64,000 nucleotides of DNA from Melastoma dodecandrum (GCA_029817715.1 JARUPY010000537.1:2232001-2296000), one strand, 5' to 3'. Numbered from the stretch's first letter, positions 1-11,330 are shown. The notes: a model not told the origin generated them from the sequence alone. A program made the numbers and translations.

Positions 1-1
1 T

Positions 2-817
2 TATGTGTCTAAATGGGTAGAGGCTATTGCGTTGCCCACTAACGATGCTCGTGGAGTTTTGAAATTTCTTAGACAGATTTTCACGCGATTCGGAACACCA
101 CGAGCCATCATCAGTGACGGTGGAGCCCATTTTTGCAACAACAAGTTCAATGCACTGATGCGGAAATATGGAGTCAAGCACAAGGTGGCTTTACCCTATC
201 ATCCTCAAACATGCGGCCAAGTCGAAGTTTCCAACCGCGAAATCAAAAGGATCCTGGAAAAGACGGTAAGCGTTAATCGAAAAGACTGGTCTACTAAACT
301 TGACGAAGCTCTATGGGCATACAGGACGGCCTTCAAGACCCCGATTGGGACATCGCCGTACAAGCTGGTATATGGCAAAGCTTGTCACTTGCCGGTGGAG
401 TTGGAACATAAAGCCTACTGGGCGGTTCAGAAGCTAAACATGGATCCTAGCGCAGCGGGGGAGCAACGATTATTGCAGTTGAATGAGATGGAGGAATTCC
501 GGAGAGACGCGTACGAAAATGCCCGCATTTACAAGGAAAAGACCAAAATATGGCATGATCGGCGCTTGAAGGATCGTAAGTTTTCTCCAGGCCAATTTGT
601 TCTTCTATTTAACTCCAGACTGCGGTTGTTTCCAGGGAAACTCAAGTCGCGTTGGTCCGGCCCCTTCCAAATTACCCAGGTATTACCGTTCGGTGTTCTT
701 GAGTTAGTAGGTACTGATGACTCTAACAGATTCAAGGTGAATGCGAGTCGTGTCAAGGCTTATATGGGAGGCGTTGTCCACCGGGATCCGGGGACACTGG
801 CTATGGAAGACGCCTAG
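2..817 (+). CDS. Ty3/gypsy integrase, C-terminal part (Athila/Tat type), partial
   Basis: This is the 3' end of a retrotransposon pol gene, open from the left edge to a TAG at 815-817. The protein would insert element cDNA into the genome. The second catalytic Asp is in IISDGGAHF and the Glu is in the [14 protein letters not shown] stretch, both in the expected spacing of the DDE integrase core. The run [16 protein letters not shown] is, from family knowledge, typical of the Athila/Tat branch. A basic C-terminal domain follows ([19 protein letters not shown]), which is the usual DNA-binding tail. No chromodomain is visible. The reading frame is intact in the window, so the copy is fairly young. 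The start, protease, RT and RNase H lie to the left of the window. Confidence 0.9.
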   Translation, partial: YVSKWVEAIALPTNDARGVLKFLRQIFTRFGTPRAIISDGGAHFCNNKFNALMRKYGVKHKVALPYHPQTCGQVEVSNREIKRILEKTVSVNRKDWSTKLDEALWAYRTAFKTPIGTSPYKLVYGKACHLPVELEHKAYWAVQKLNMDPSAAGEQRLLQLNEMEEFRRDAYENARIYKEKTKIWHDRRLKDRKFSPGQFVLLFNSRLRLFPGKLKSRWSGPFQITQVLPFGVLELVGTDDSNRFKVNASRVKAYMGGVVHRDPGTLAMEDA

Positions 818-1584
818 TGGATCAACATGTCAAGCCGATGACGTTAAATCAGGCGCTTGTTGGGAGGCAACCCAACAATCTTTTTATTTAAACTTGTGCA
901 TTGTTTTTATTTTTATTTTTATTTTTATTTTTGATTTAGTACTTCATAATTTCTCGTTTTCTTAGGTGGGCAATAGGCAGGACGAACTTCATCATGGGGA
1001 GCTCGCCAGTGAAACGAGAAGCAGCCAAAGTGCGAGGTGCGTCTGCACAACGGATCGGTGCGGCCGCACAAGAGAAGGGGCGCCCCATCCACAGACCGTG
1101 TGGTGCGGCCGCACCTGAGTAGAAGCTCCCATGATCAGTAGCCACAGTGCGGCCGCACTTAGGGGAGATGCGGCCGCACCAACTGAAGAAGTCCGTGACC
1201 AGAGGCCACGGTGCGGCCGCACTTAGACTAGATGCGGCCGCACCACTTAAAAAAATATATATAATAATAAAAACACCACCACTCGCCCCTCTTTCATTTT
1301 TACCCTAATCTGATTTCTTCTTTTTGCAGGAGAAGGGTCGGCCGTCACCCCCAACCGCCCTAGAGCCCCGACAAGCCGTCGCACCTCCCCCACGCCCGAA
1401 CGCGGGATTTCGACAACCGCATCGCCACTCACCGTCTCTTCCCAGCAGATTCCCGCGGTTTGCACATCCTCTAACCTTCCCTTGGTTTGGGTGTTGTATG
1501 GTAGCGATTGAATTTGGGTTTGGGTGCTGTTTGGGTGTTGGTTAGGTAGCGTTTCCCAATTAATCTGAGTGCTTGATTTTGATT
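818..1584 (+). other. Spacer between pol and the post-pol ORF of the Athila-type element
   Basis: No convincing gene is present. The stretch contains a TTTTA/TTTTTA run (901-934), six copies of a 12-base GC palindrome (listed separately) and a pyrimidine-rich tract. A run of AG (tttttgcag at 1322-1330) looks like a splice acceptor. In this lineage the downstream ORF is thought to be expressed from a spliced or subgenomic RNA, so a splice site here would make sense, but that is inference. Confidence 0.5.
1058..1243. repeat. Array of GTGCGGCCGCAC-type palindromes (internal region)
   Basis: Six copies of a perfect or one-mismatch 12-base palindrome with a NotI core start at 1058, 1103, 1147, 1168, 1211 and 1232. 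The last four form two pairs, each with starts 21 bp apart. Within a pair the left member begins GTG and the right member ATG. The same palindrome and pair spacing recur in the LTR at 3964-4209. Confidence 0.9.
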
Positions 1585-2685
1585 ATGGCCCCTAAAAAGA
1601 AAGCAAGAGTGATTGAACACCCGCCCGCTAGGGGTCGAGCTAGGGGAGGCATGACGGAGGCCGCAGAGACTCGATATAGGGAGGACTTGGTAAATAGGAC
1701 TCTTAACGTCGAACGGGGATTAGATTATAGCAATGGCCATATGTACAACTTTAGGTACACCATCTCCCGCCTTCATTGGGAGAAATTTGTAGAATCACCA
1801 GCGGCTTTTGTCGTACCCGTAGTGCGCGAGTTCTATGCCATTGCGGGCACCATGGATAGGGGTACGATGGTTGTGCCCGTTAGGGGAAAAGATGTTTGTT
1901 TTAGCGCTGCGGCGATTACGGAATTGTATAACCTCCCCTATATAGCTCAAGATGAGTTCTACACCACGGTCAATGAGCATTTCGATGCCGCTGCTATATT
2001 AGGGAGATTAACCATTCCGGGGTCGTCTTGGACATTGTCTAAGAGTACCCAACAGCCCATATCCCTGCTCAACACTAATCTAAAACCGGAAGCTAGGTTG
2101 TGGTTGCAATTTATCTCGTCTCGCTTGATGCCCGCAAAGCATACAACGAAAGTGACAGAAGAACGCGCAGTGCTTGTTTATTGCATTCTTGAGTGCAAAC
2201 AGATAGATGTCGCTTCGTTGATTTCTCATATGCTAACAACGAGCATGCAGGATCCTAATCTTGGGATTTGGTTCCCCGCGACGATTTTCCAGTTGTGTAA
2301 ACGTGCAGGGGTGCTTTGGGATGCCCGAGAAGAGGTGAAACATATCCCTCGCGAACTCAATTACTCCACCCTGGTCAGCATGGAGCAAGCCTACGAGAGG
2401 ACGCATGGGGTGGCGTCGTCTGATGACGAAGGTATGGATCTTGCCCCCGTTCCCGCTCACCCTTCTAGCTCTGCTGCAGCGCCTCCTCCACGAGCCACAA
2501 CCGAGGATGGCTTCCAACAAGAAATGCGGCGTTTCATGAGGTCTCAACGAGCATTCAACCGATATCAAATGGATTTCAATCGGCGCGTCGCAGCACACAT
2601 GAACATGGATATCGACGATTTGAGCGAGCCTGATGATCAAGACTCTCCCAATGGGGGAGATACCTCCGGCTCCGCCGAGTTTTGA
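1585..2685 (+). CDS. Athila-type post-pol ORF (putative plant transposon protein domain)
   Basis: A 366-residue ORF begins at the first ATG after the spacer. It lies in the position where Athila/Tat elements carry an extra gene downstream of pol. It starts MAPKKKARV, a basic run that resembles a classical nuclear localisation signal, followed by a GRARGG stretch. The middle (about residues 55-280) contains hydrophobic-aromatic motifs such as FYAIAG, ITELYNLPYI and EARLWLQFISSRLMPAKH. I associate these with the Pfam 'putative plant transposon protein' domain from family knowledge. The C-terminus is Ser/Pro/Ala-rich, then acidic (DIDDLSEPDDQDSPNGGD). I see no signal peptide or transmembrane helix, so an envelope role is not supported here. 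The function of this protein class is not established. The frame is intact. Confidence 0.75.
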   Translation: MAPKKKARVIEHPPARGRARGGMTEAAETRYREDLVNRTLNVERGLDYSNGHMYNFRYTISRLHWEKFVESPAAFVVPVVREFYAIAGTMDRGTMVVPVRGKDVCFSAAAITELYNLPYIAQDEFYTTVNEHFDAAAILGRLTIPGSSWTLSKSTQQPISLLNTNLKPEARLWLQFISSRLMPAKHTTKVTEERAVLVYCILECKQIDVASLISHMLTTSMQDPNLGIWFPATIFQLCKRAGVLWDAREEVKHIPRELNYSTLVSMEQAYERTHGVASSDDEGMDLAPVPAHPSSSAAAPPPRATTEDGFQQEMRRFMRSQRAFNRYQMDFNRRVAAHMNMDIDDLSEPDDQDSPNGGDTSGSAEF

Positions 2686-3757
2686 GGCTCGTATCACTCT
2701 CCCTATTGTTTGCATTGTTATGTTGTTTTGTTTCGCACCGGGACGTTGCTCCCTTTAGGTTTGGGGGTGCCGTTTCTGTTTTGCTTTGTGTCTGCATTGT
2801 GTTGGCATGGATGGTATTTTCATTGTTAGGTTGAGTTGAGTTGATTGTGTGGTTTATGATAGCCTAAGGAGTTGGAGTTGATAGGATCGTATTCAAGGAT
2901 GTGAATAATCGGCTAGGCTCCTAGTGTAGGAGGACGAGAGCATTTACTTTGACTTGTGATTAGGCGATAGTTGTCCAATCCGAAACTAGGAGATAAATGA
3001 AAGTTTTTGGCTTCGGCGAATCTCGAACCTTCTGAGCACACGGAGGGCGACATAAGTAGAACTACCTCGGCCTTTTGAGACATAAGTGTTAGGCAACCAA
3101 TCAAAGGAAAAGAGAATTTTTAAAATGTCTTGCCAAGGCTCTGAGTACCAATGTTCGGGCAAAGAAAAAAAAAAGAAAGCAAATAGAAAGAAAAGAAAAC
3201 AAAGAAAGAAAAGTGTGAGAAATTGATGAATTGCCTGAATATGTACTTGTGGTGTAAGTCTTGATGGTGGTGGCTTGAGTGATTAGATCCGAGGGGTGCT
3301 TTATCACCCAATGCCTTGAACCAACTGGTTCGGGAGTCATTGATCGAAAACTTATTAAATAGGTACCCACTGTTAATGACGAGCATTTAGAGTCGTGCAA
3401 ACGAAAAAAAAAGAGAAAAGAAAGGAAAGTGTGTTGCCTAGCGTGAAGAATCATAGGTTTGGGTTGGTTTTGCGATTCGTTGCCTGAAGTGTGCTATTTT
3501 GGTGATAGACTCGTTTTAGCCTCTGGTTGGAGTCGAAAATGTTTGTAAAGGAATGCGGTGGAGGATTGGAATGCAGGATTACCGAGGCACAAGTCGGGTA
3601 GGGGCAGTAGTTCAAATATACTGGCTGAGCAACCGATAACTGAGAATGTTTAGCGTGACTAGAAACTCCGACACACTCAGGCTATCGTTGCATTAGATTG
3701 TTTTAGGTGCATTTTCTATTTGTTTTGCTCGGGACTAGCAAAATCTAGGTTTGGGGG
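2686..3757 (+). other. Untranslated 3' internal region of the Athila-type element, ending in a polypurine tract
   Basis: No ORF of note is present. Purine-rich stretches (AAAGAAA runs at 3167-3215 and 3401-3430) and two GTTTGGGGGTG words (about 2760 and 3749) occur. The second lies directly against the LTR and is the likely plus-strand polypurine primer. Confidence 0.6.
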
Positions 3758-5104
3758 TGTGATAACTCTAAGAAATTAGAGTTACAAACACATTTTAGAA
3801 CGAATTCGATGTTAGTTTCCGTTGTTTAGTCTCGTTTGCGCGTTTTTCATGGTTTGTTTTGGAGTGTGCACGTATATGTTGTTTTGTAGGGAAACGAGTG
3901 ATACGGAACGAGGTCCATGAGGAGGAAGCCATATAAATGAAGGAGGAATGGACAGACGTGAGGGTGTGGCCGCACTAAGCAGGGATGCGGCCGCACATGA
4001 AGAGCAAAGGGAGGACGAGATGAGCAGAATGCAAGGTGCGGCCGCACTAACTGGAGATGCGGCCGCACCAGGAGGATTAGAAGAGGAGAAAAGAGGCAGA
4101 ACGTGAGGTGCGGCCGCACCAAATAGAGATGCGGCCGCACCGGTCGAGGTTGAAGACGGACACCACAGTGGCGGAGGTGCGGCCGCACCAAAGGCCTGTG
4201 CGGCCGCGCCGGTCGAGAATCAACTGGAGATATTTTATTTGATTTCTTTTATTGTTTCCTTAGAAGTCTTAGTATAAAAACCTTGGTGAGGACTCGGTTT
4301 AGGGTTATCAGAGACACCCCTTGACGGCCGGAAACAGAGAATTGAGATCTTGAGGGAGTTCTTCATGTCTTCCCTTAGTTTCTGCGTTTTCATGATGTTT
4401 CCGATGTCGAACTAATTTGCTTTCTAGGATTGTGATGAACCGATTCGCGTAGTCGGTTGTCTATACTCTTTTCAGATTTAATTTATGAAGTTTCTGCGTT
4501 TTCTTACGTTTCCTTGTGTGCATTGCCTACTTATCGGGTTGATCGCCGGTTTGTTTGATTCCTTATCGCTAAGTGAACTCGAGAGAGACTTAGGATTAGA
4601 AGAGAGGAAACGTAACCTGAGTTAAGGTCGAGAGATCGGCTTAACTAAGAGGAGTATAGAGATATACACTCGTAGGTAACCGAGAGAACAATTGGATCTC
4701 AAGGAATTTTGATTATTCGTGATTCGCTATAGAAATATAGGTTTACGGGTAATTAGTAATTCACAGTTACAGCCTCGAGAGAGGTGTAGCGATTGTTAGG
4801 GAATTGTGGTTAGTAAACGCATAAACTGAATGAATTGAGGAAGAGAGAGTGCGGATAATTGATGAAACGATAGGGGATTCATAGTCCTAGGCTTTTCTCC
4901 CATTGACTACTGCTTTACTTTTGTTTTCTGCAATTTTAATTTCTTGCATCAACTTATCAAATCAATTAACTGTTTACGGCTAGAATCTGAGATTTGCTGG
5001 TGATCGGCAGTAGGTTCTATCTAGTCCTCGTGGGAACGATACTTTTCTCATCATTATATTACTTGCGCGACCCGTATACTTGCGTGTGCGATTTGGTTCG
5101 AACA
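3758..5104 (+). mobile_element. 3' LTR of the Athila-type Ty3/gypsy element
   Basis: The LTR starts TGTGATAACTC directly after the polypurine tract GGTTTGGGGGTG and ends GGTTCGAACA, giving a 1347-bp LTR with TG...CA ends. The 5' half holds the palindrome array (3964-4209). A sequence AGTATAAAAACCTTG at about 4269-4283 is a good TATA box for the LTR promoter, followed by a CT-rich leader. The five bases after the LTR, AATAC, should be the target duplication, but the other copy is outside the window. The 3' boundary is inferred from the CA end only. Confidence 0.75.
3964..4209. repeat. Four palindrome dyads in the LTR (21-bp pairs, about 72-bp period)
   Basis: Twelve-base NotI-core palindromes start at 3964/3985, 4036/4057, 4108/4129 and 4177/4198. 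Each pair is exactly 21 bp apart, and the pairs repeat every 72, 72 and 69 bp. The first member of pair one (GTGTGGCCGCAC) and the last member of pair four (ending CGC) each carry one change. The spacing between pairs is filled by purine-rich sequence that varies between units. Confidence 0.9.
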
Positions 5105-5568
5105 AATACCAAGATCTTTGAAACGGTCCGCGGAGGTTGGAATTTTCAAGAATATAATCAGCAGTCCCTGGTTGAACTTGTCTTTGATAAAGCTGGTAAA
5201 TATAACAAACAAGGCCGACGACAGGGACGACTCGGTTCGGCAAATGGTTTGCTTTTATATATATATATAAAGGTTGGAACATCTACTGCCTTCCTTGTGA
5301 CAGAAGATCGGATATCCCCGGTGATATTTCTCTTCTTTCCCGTCTTCTTCTTCTAGCACCTTCTTCTCTTAAGTATACTCCTCTTGATCTCTCTTTTCAT
5401 CAACATGCCACCAATCATGCTTCTCACGTTTTTTAAAAAAAAATTTTGGTGATTTCTCTCTGATTTTGGATGATTTTTATTTTTGATAATTTTATTATAT
5501 TTCTTTTAGAAAATTTGGGGTATCAACCGGCCAACAGAAGGAAAACCACGTTCATGAAGCATCAAACC

Positions 5569-6528
5569 ATGGAGCGACGACATGCTCCTATCTGCAACCA
5601 AAGACACATCCACAAGTTCTTCCTTCTGCTGATCATCATTCTTCATGTGGCCGCTAGAAGCTTCGGCCCTGCGCCCTCGAGAGGTAAAGTAATCTTGTTC
5701 GTGAATGCATCCTTAGCTTTAAAGAATTCAGATCCCAGAGCCAGTTTTCACCAAATGTTTTTCTACCCTTAGTAACAATGAAAGCCCGAGCCCCTCCCCC
5801 GGGTTTGTTTGATTGGTTAACTCTGGTTTCGGTCGTAAAGTTGTGTAACTATAATTTTGCGCATTGATCAGATGAAGGTCCTAGGTGCAGGGTTGATCCT
5901 CATAATCCGAGTCCTGGCAAAGGATGGAGTGAGTGCTCTTTTTGTTGATTTTTTTTTCTAAACAAATGCTGGTGCTGATAGGTGAAACTTAAAAACTATA
6001 ACCATAATTTAGAGCGGACAACTATTTGAACACGATGATAGATGGAATAAATACAGAAATAGAAATAACCAGGCGAGTCTATCGAAATCCCGGCTTCTAC
6101 GAAACCCTGCAAACTTTGGTGAAGAATTTAACGGACTCTGGCGGACTAGAGAAATGGACAAACCAAAACTAAGCAAATTTCGAAATTTCAAACTTTATTG
6201 CACTATGAAAAGTTAGTGATAAGGAAAAGAAACGAGTTTAAATTCCTTTTCCAACAGTGACGGCATTTTAGTCATGACCGTGTGTTGATAAGGATTCAAG
6301 AGACGATGATACTGGCCATGTACAAATGGAATTGTTAATGGTGTCTAATCAAAACATGCGATTAATTACGCAATCGGTTTTACTACAGTCGAAGTTTCTC
6401 AAAGTCAGTTAAATAACGTAGGAGATCAGCATAGATACAACCTAGAAAATCTTCAAGTAAATCTATTCCTTATAAAACATGGGTCATATATTTACAATGG
6501 CTTCTATTCAGGGGCAGTACATGGATGA
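5569..6528 (+). CDS. Small secreted peptide precursor, copy 1 (CEP-like core), three exons
   Basis: Proposed exons are 5569-5683, 5872-5928 and 6512-6528. Exon 1 encodes a basic start (MERRHAPIC), then a signal-peptide core (FFLLLIIILHVAA). An in-frame ATG at 5554, absent from the other copies, would add five residues. The donor is GAG|GTAAAG. Exon 2 encodes RVDPHNPSPGKGW and ends at a GTGAGT donor. Exon 3 adds a few residues ending His-Gly-stop. All junctions keep frame. The product would be a ~60-residue secreted precursor whose C-terminal P-x-N-P core recalls CEP signalling peptides, although the match is loose and the class is uncertain. A TATA run (5251-5272) lies about 300 bp upstream, just beyond the Athila LTR. 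Three related copies lie at 26.3, 32.8 and 38.6 kb. Intron 2 is about 580 bp here but about 100 bp in copies 2 and 3, so it holds an insertion. Confidence 0.45.
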
Positions 6529-8597
6529 GGTTGCGATGGATGGGAAGACCCCGTGATGGAATAAAAGAAGTGGTGGTATCTTAGCAGTATCTGCTGTTTC
6601 TTGGGTATTTTCTTCGAACAAAAGCAAATGCTTTATGTGTTAGCCGCTTGCGCTTTATGTCGCTTTTGGTAGTGATGATATTCCCCTCATTGCGGGGTCA
6701 GGTGTATTCTCCCTCTCGGTTTAGGGTGTAAATTTAGGGAAATTTGGTATTCTCCCTCGTTGTTGTGTGGGTAAGGGACGCCCTAACCTAAACGTAATCG
6801 AATTCGGATAACGATCTTATCCGCGTACAAATAGTGAAGAGTTTGACCCTTGGCCACATAGGTCTAATACTCAACTTGAAATGAGTGTTAACCTTGGGAA
6901 TTAGAGAAGCTTCGATGGGAAAATAATGAGCACAAGACATCAGATTGGTGGACACGCCACTAACCCTATCTTCTTCTCTTTTGTTCGTCGGGAGCACCAC
7001 TCGATCCTCATCCCCTCGAAGGATAAGAGGAAGGAGAACTCGTCTCTTCAGGGGAGAAGTGATACGGCCTCCCTGATCGCCCTCTCATCGCTTTGGACTG
7101 TGAGCGCCGGTAGCCGTTGTAGCTAGGGGAAAACGGACGATTCACCCAGGTAGGAGGCAAGCGTAGGTTCGGAGGGCGCCAGGGAAGCATCCGCTCGGTT
7201 CGGAAGAACTCGGTGTCGCTGTGTACGTCTTCCCTTTTCTTTTCCCTCCTCTGTCTGTGCTTCCGTCTTCGTCGTGTTTGTGTACGTTTCACCCCCTTCC
7301 TTCTCCTCCCTCGTTCTCTCCTTGTTTTACCTTGCTCGTCGAACTTCTGGTCGTCCGGCTGTTGTGTGTGGTTCTGAATCTGTCCGTGGGTGCGTTTGGG
7401 TTGGAGCCGAAAGGCACGTTTTATTCCCTCTCTATTCTTCCTCGTCCGTCTTCGTCGTGTTTGTGTGTATCTCGTTTCCCCTCTGTTTTTCCTTGGTGTC
7501 GACGTCGCCTTGTTTGGGGATGTATGCTTGCTGTCGCGGCTGTGAGTTTGCCCATGGATTGTATGGGTTCGGTAATGGGCCGATGTCATGCTGAGTTCGA
7601 AACCCTGTGATTTCGTGGATGCTTGAATTTGTCGTCTTCTCTATGTGGGTGGTTCTGGCCGTGATATGTGTGATTTGGCCTCCGAGACTAATTGAATGCG
7701 ATTTTAGCAGCATAGTGTGGATGCAATTGGTCTAACGGTGATTCTCTCCATCTGAGGCTTAATGGACTTTTCCCTGCTTGCGGTTGGCTTGGTTGCCACC
7801 AATGTCAGAAAGAATTGATATTTATACTGTTGTTGTCCTGCGAGTACGGAGGAAATCGTGTGCGGTGAGTACGTATTTGAGATTAATACTGAAATGTTGT
7901 TGCCTGTGAGAATGATGACCGGGGCGTAGTGCAGTGTGGTTGGATTGATTGGGATGCTGGATGTCGTCATTGATGACAACCCATCCCAAAGGGACTCCAT
8001 GACAGACTGAAAGCTGGTGGTTGAATTAACAATGCGTTATTTAGATTTGTTTTTGCATGAGCTTGAGGTGTTAACCCGGCTGTGATGACGGAGGAGAACG
8101 GGGGGTGACGTCATTCGCGATTGTACCTGTTACCGTTTTCCGGACGCTCACGGAGGAGTGGGTGGGGACGTACTATGGTGGTCCTGGTACCTTGAAAAAG
8201 GTTGATATGGTGAAGGCGTCTCAGGGAAGTCGCTGTGTTTATTTACTATTTTATTAAATTGCGAATCTGTATATCGTCTGTTCGTTGCGATATCTGTCTG
8301 TGTCTCATTCGAAAATTATATACCTTCTGTTACTGTTACGCGGATAGATGATGATTTGTTCATTGAGATTGCGGATGTGTGCTTTTTCCTGTTCGTTATA
8401 TTATGTGCATTTACAATTGGACTGTTATATGACTTGTGTATAGTGTTGTGTTCCTAGAATGAGTCGGTTCAAGGAAAACTGTTTTTAAAACCTTGGCTCG
8501 TTAGGATGAGTCTAGAGGTCACATAATTTTTGTGTGTGCATAAAGATACGTAGTCGTCGGGTCTAGCTCCCTTTTACAGCCGGTAGGGAAAAGAATT
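6529..8597. other. Intergenic stretch without a convincing gene
   Basis: 6529-6770 is the conserved 3' flank of the peptide-gene module (compare 26715-26940). 7210-7540 is pyrimidine-rich and contains an imperfect duplication: a CCGTCTTCGTCGTGTTTGTG word occurs near 7263 and 7446. Open frames in this part on both strands are low-complexity shadows. 7620-8590 shows nothing I can assign. Confidence 0.4.
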
Positions 8598-8714
8598 TGT
8601 CCATTACGGTGGGAAGTTTGAAAATTTCTTATTTACGGCACTCCAAAGTTTTGTATTTTACCAAAAACTCAATCAAACCCAAAGTTTTGAAAAATTTTCA
8701 ATTAAGTCCTTGAA

Positions 8715-10478
8715 ATGGCTAGAGAAGGAAAATCCACTGGATATCCTTTTGGGGCTCCGCAGAGGTTGGAGCTCGTTAATGAGTTTAGAATGACTCCGTA
8801 TTGCATCAGCAGGAGTATAAACGAATTGTTAACTCAGCTGACTAGGCCAGGAGTTCTTGATAATCAGGAGAGCCGAAACCTTGCTGAGGAAGTAGGTTCG
8901 ATAGTTAACAAGATGTCAGACTCATTGGAAAGAGAAAGAAGTTTAAAAAGGCCTGAAACAGAGGAGTCTTCTGGACTGGAAAGTACAACTGGAAAACAAG
9001 TCGAAAAGTTGAAACTGGGAGGAAGAAATTCCAACCAGGGTCAAGGTAAGAGCGTTGAAGAGATGTACAAAGAGTCAGTGGCTCCGTATATCTTGAATTC
9101 GCAAAAGCGAAAGGCCAACATGAGCTCTCAGAATGGAGAGTTGGCAAAAGACCTGATGAAATCTTTAGGTCTGGCAGACGACACCCCGGTTCATTTAGAC
9201 AATAGAACGTTTAATGAACTAGTCGCTGCGAAGAGAGAAATTTACAGGCCGGACTATCCCCATAGAACAAAGCCGGAATTCATTCCGAGGGATAACGTCC
9301 TAAAGCCAATAATCACCCCTAGTGTTTTTCTGGACATCGATTGTGAAAAGCACGTATTTGAAAAGATAGATGAGTGGATATCACTTATTCGGATGACTGC
9401 ATCTGCTGGGATACTTGCCCCTGGATCAGTCTACGAATTGTGTGTAGTAGCCCTCATGGGAACGGCGCAAAAATATTGGAAAACCTTGGTGGCAGACGCA
9501 GACATCAAGGAAAAGATAGACCAAGCGCTAACCGTGGACGGTGTGTTAGCAATCATCGCTGATGCACTCAAGCGGGAGTTCTGTGGTTTTTCATTATCCA
9601 CTGAAATTGTGGAGAAAGAGCAGTCGATGATAGCTCTGGTGAAACTATAGATCTGTGATATGTGTCTATTCGACAACTACGGGTGTGAGTTCTAGAAGTA
9701 TTATTACAATCTGGATGTAGTGTCGCAGCAGTTCATATTAGGAACCTTTTTTGCAAAACTTTCAGAACCATGGCCGGAGGTGGTGCAAAAGGCCTACGAG
9801 TTGCTTCTAGTTGAGGATAAAATTGTTCCTGGACTGGGAGGTAAGATTCAGGCGTTGAAGTACGCGATGAAAAAGGCGTGTACTAAGCTCCAGGTGAAAG
9901 AAACAGCTAAGAAGCTACCTTACCTGAATAAGAGCTGTTGTTCTCAGATCGAATATGTGCCTGGGAGGTATGGATGTGATACTCCAGGTAACCCTTTGAG
10001 AACAAGAAACTTTCCTCGAAAGAAAAAGTTTGTTGGATACAACAAGAGGAAAGTTTGGCCTAAGAGAGATCTCCAGCGAAAGCAAAGAGGAGGTCCTGCT
10101 TACAAACCAAAGAGGTTTGTGAGGAGAAGGAATAACCTGAAGGACAAGGATAGGATCGATGCCTTCAAGCGTAAGCATGGCAGAGAACCTAGATGTCCTA
10201 AAGGGAAACCTTTGAGCAGTTGTAATTGCTGCTGGTTTTGTGGTTCAAAAGACCACAAGGCGGATGCTTGTCCGAAGAAGAATCAAAGGAAAGAAAGACT
10301 CCATATGATTTTTCTTGACGATAAGAGTCATGAGGAGGAAGTTCTTGTTTACGAGCCTATCAAAGAGCAGGACATTTCCGACTTGTACTCGGAGGTAGAA
10401 TCAATCTTGAGATTGTGTCAAACTACGATACAGACTCAGATGATGACTCTGATTTCGGGACCGAACATCTGTTCATGA
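8715..10478 (+). pseudogene. Endogenous pararetrovirus capsid-like region with CCHC finger, arm A (broken)
   Basis: One frame runs from the ATG at 8715 through two in-frame TAG stops (9648-9650, 9693-9695) to about 10407, where a one-base deletion relative to arm B shifts the frame. The N-terminal 110 residues are charged and probably coiled. The middle resembles the Caulimoviridae capsid core (LGTFFAKL..PWPEV). A very basic tract follows (RKKKFVGYNKRKVWPKR), then a CCHC-type finger at 10221-10274 (CWFC, then G-x3-H and x4-C, followed by Pro), and an acidic linker. In viruses of this family the finger binds the viral RNA. Here the region cannot make a full protein. Both stops are CAG in the other arm. 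Confidence 0.8.
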
Positions 10479-11080
10479 TGAGAGCAGAGCGGGAAGGAGA
10501 TGATGATGGGTTGGTTCCACTGGAAACAACGAATCAGGTGCTGGAAGAAACACACCAGTACGAGGATCCATCCAGTCAATTCTGGAGTGGAGGTTGCCTA
10601 ATGTAAATGCTAGAGAGGTCTACAATGTATCAATATTTAGTTTTCGATCAATAATTGACATCTCGCAATCGAAGGCGACGACACAGGTCACGAGCACTGA
10701 GCTCGAGACACTGAATATACCTCTAGTCAATGTAAATTGCATAAGAGACACCATGCGAAATGCTAGAGGTGTATATAACTATATACACATTGGGTTAATC
10801 CAGGTAGGATTAATCCCGCTATTTCATTTACCGGCGGATAGTCCCGTGGTAGCAGCTGTGATCGATAAACGGTGGCGATAGTTTAAAGATTAGCTGATAT
10901 CAGGAATACTGGCCAATTTAGCACATGGCCCTGTACGGTTCCAAGTCTATCCAAATTTCATGATGGCCTTGACCGATTGTTGTTTCATTGACTTTGAGAA
11001 TCAAATTGATGAATATGGATCGTGTGATTCCCCAAGCCAAGTTTTTGGCGTATCACACTAGGGTGATTTACCGATTGGTA
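10415..11080 (+). pseudogene. 30K-type movement-protein-like region, arm A (broken)
   Basis: Downstream of the acidic linker the frame continues after one-base deletions near 10407 and 10575. The stretch from about 10594 encodes a segment with YNYIHIGLIQVGLIPLFH, ADSPVV..VIDKRW and further on LAHGPVRFQVYPNFM. This pattern fits the 30K movement-protein superfamily found in Caulimoviridae; such proteins move virus between cells. A TAG at 10879-10881 and frame changes after it interrupt the gene. The movement-like domain lies C-terminal to the capsid domain in the same ancestral reading frame. That order is reported for cavemovirus-like members as I recall; badnaviruses have the opposite order. 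Confidence 0.7.
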
Positions 11081-11330
11081 AATACAACCAGTCCTAGTGT
11101 GAGGAACATCTCGAGGCTGACCGAGTTGTTCGAGGAAGGTCGTAACAACTACCAACAGTTCCATAAGCGTGAGCTGAATCCGTTGGAATTAACCTGGCCA
11201 AGGAGTTGAGTTATGACTACGCCTGGTAGTAGCTGTAGGCCCATTAGTGCGGCGAATATCCGACAACGAGGTAATGAGATTACACTCATGTTGGCTGAAC
11301 CGTCAAGGGTTACGGAGAGAGCTGATAGGC

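Larger units (their letters stand above)
8598..11330 (+). repeat. Inverted repeat arm A of the endogenous pararetrovirus
   Basis: This ~2.7-kb segment reads in the plus orientation and is matched by 11640-14257 in the minus orientation. The match starts in the untranslated sequence before the capsid ATG (ACGGTGGGAAGTTT) and ends just past the CCGACAACG..GAACCGT stretch. Similarity is high wherever I compared it, with scattered substitutions and single-base indels. Inference: head-to-head duplication of the viral capsid/movement segment. Confidence 0.9.

Noticed and set aside
1058..1243. CRISPR-like direct repeats
   Set aside because: The units are short GC palindromes inside a plant LTR element, with purine-rich, non-unique spacers; no prokaryotic context.
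7008..7610. Long open frames on both strands in the CT-rich block
   Set aside because: Composition-driven; the peptides are Arg/Lys- or Ser/Phe-rich without domains and overlap each other.
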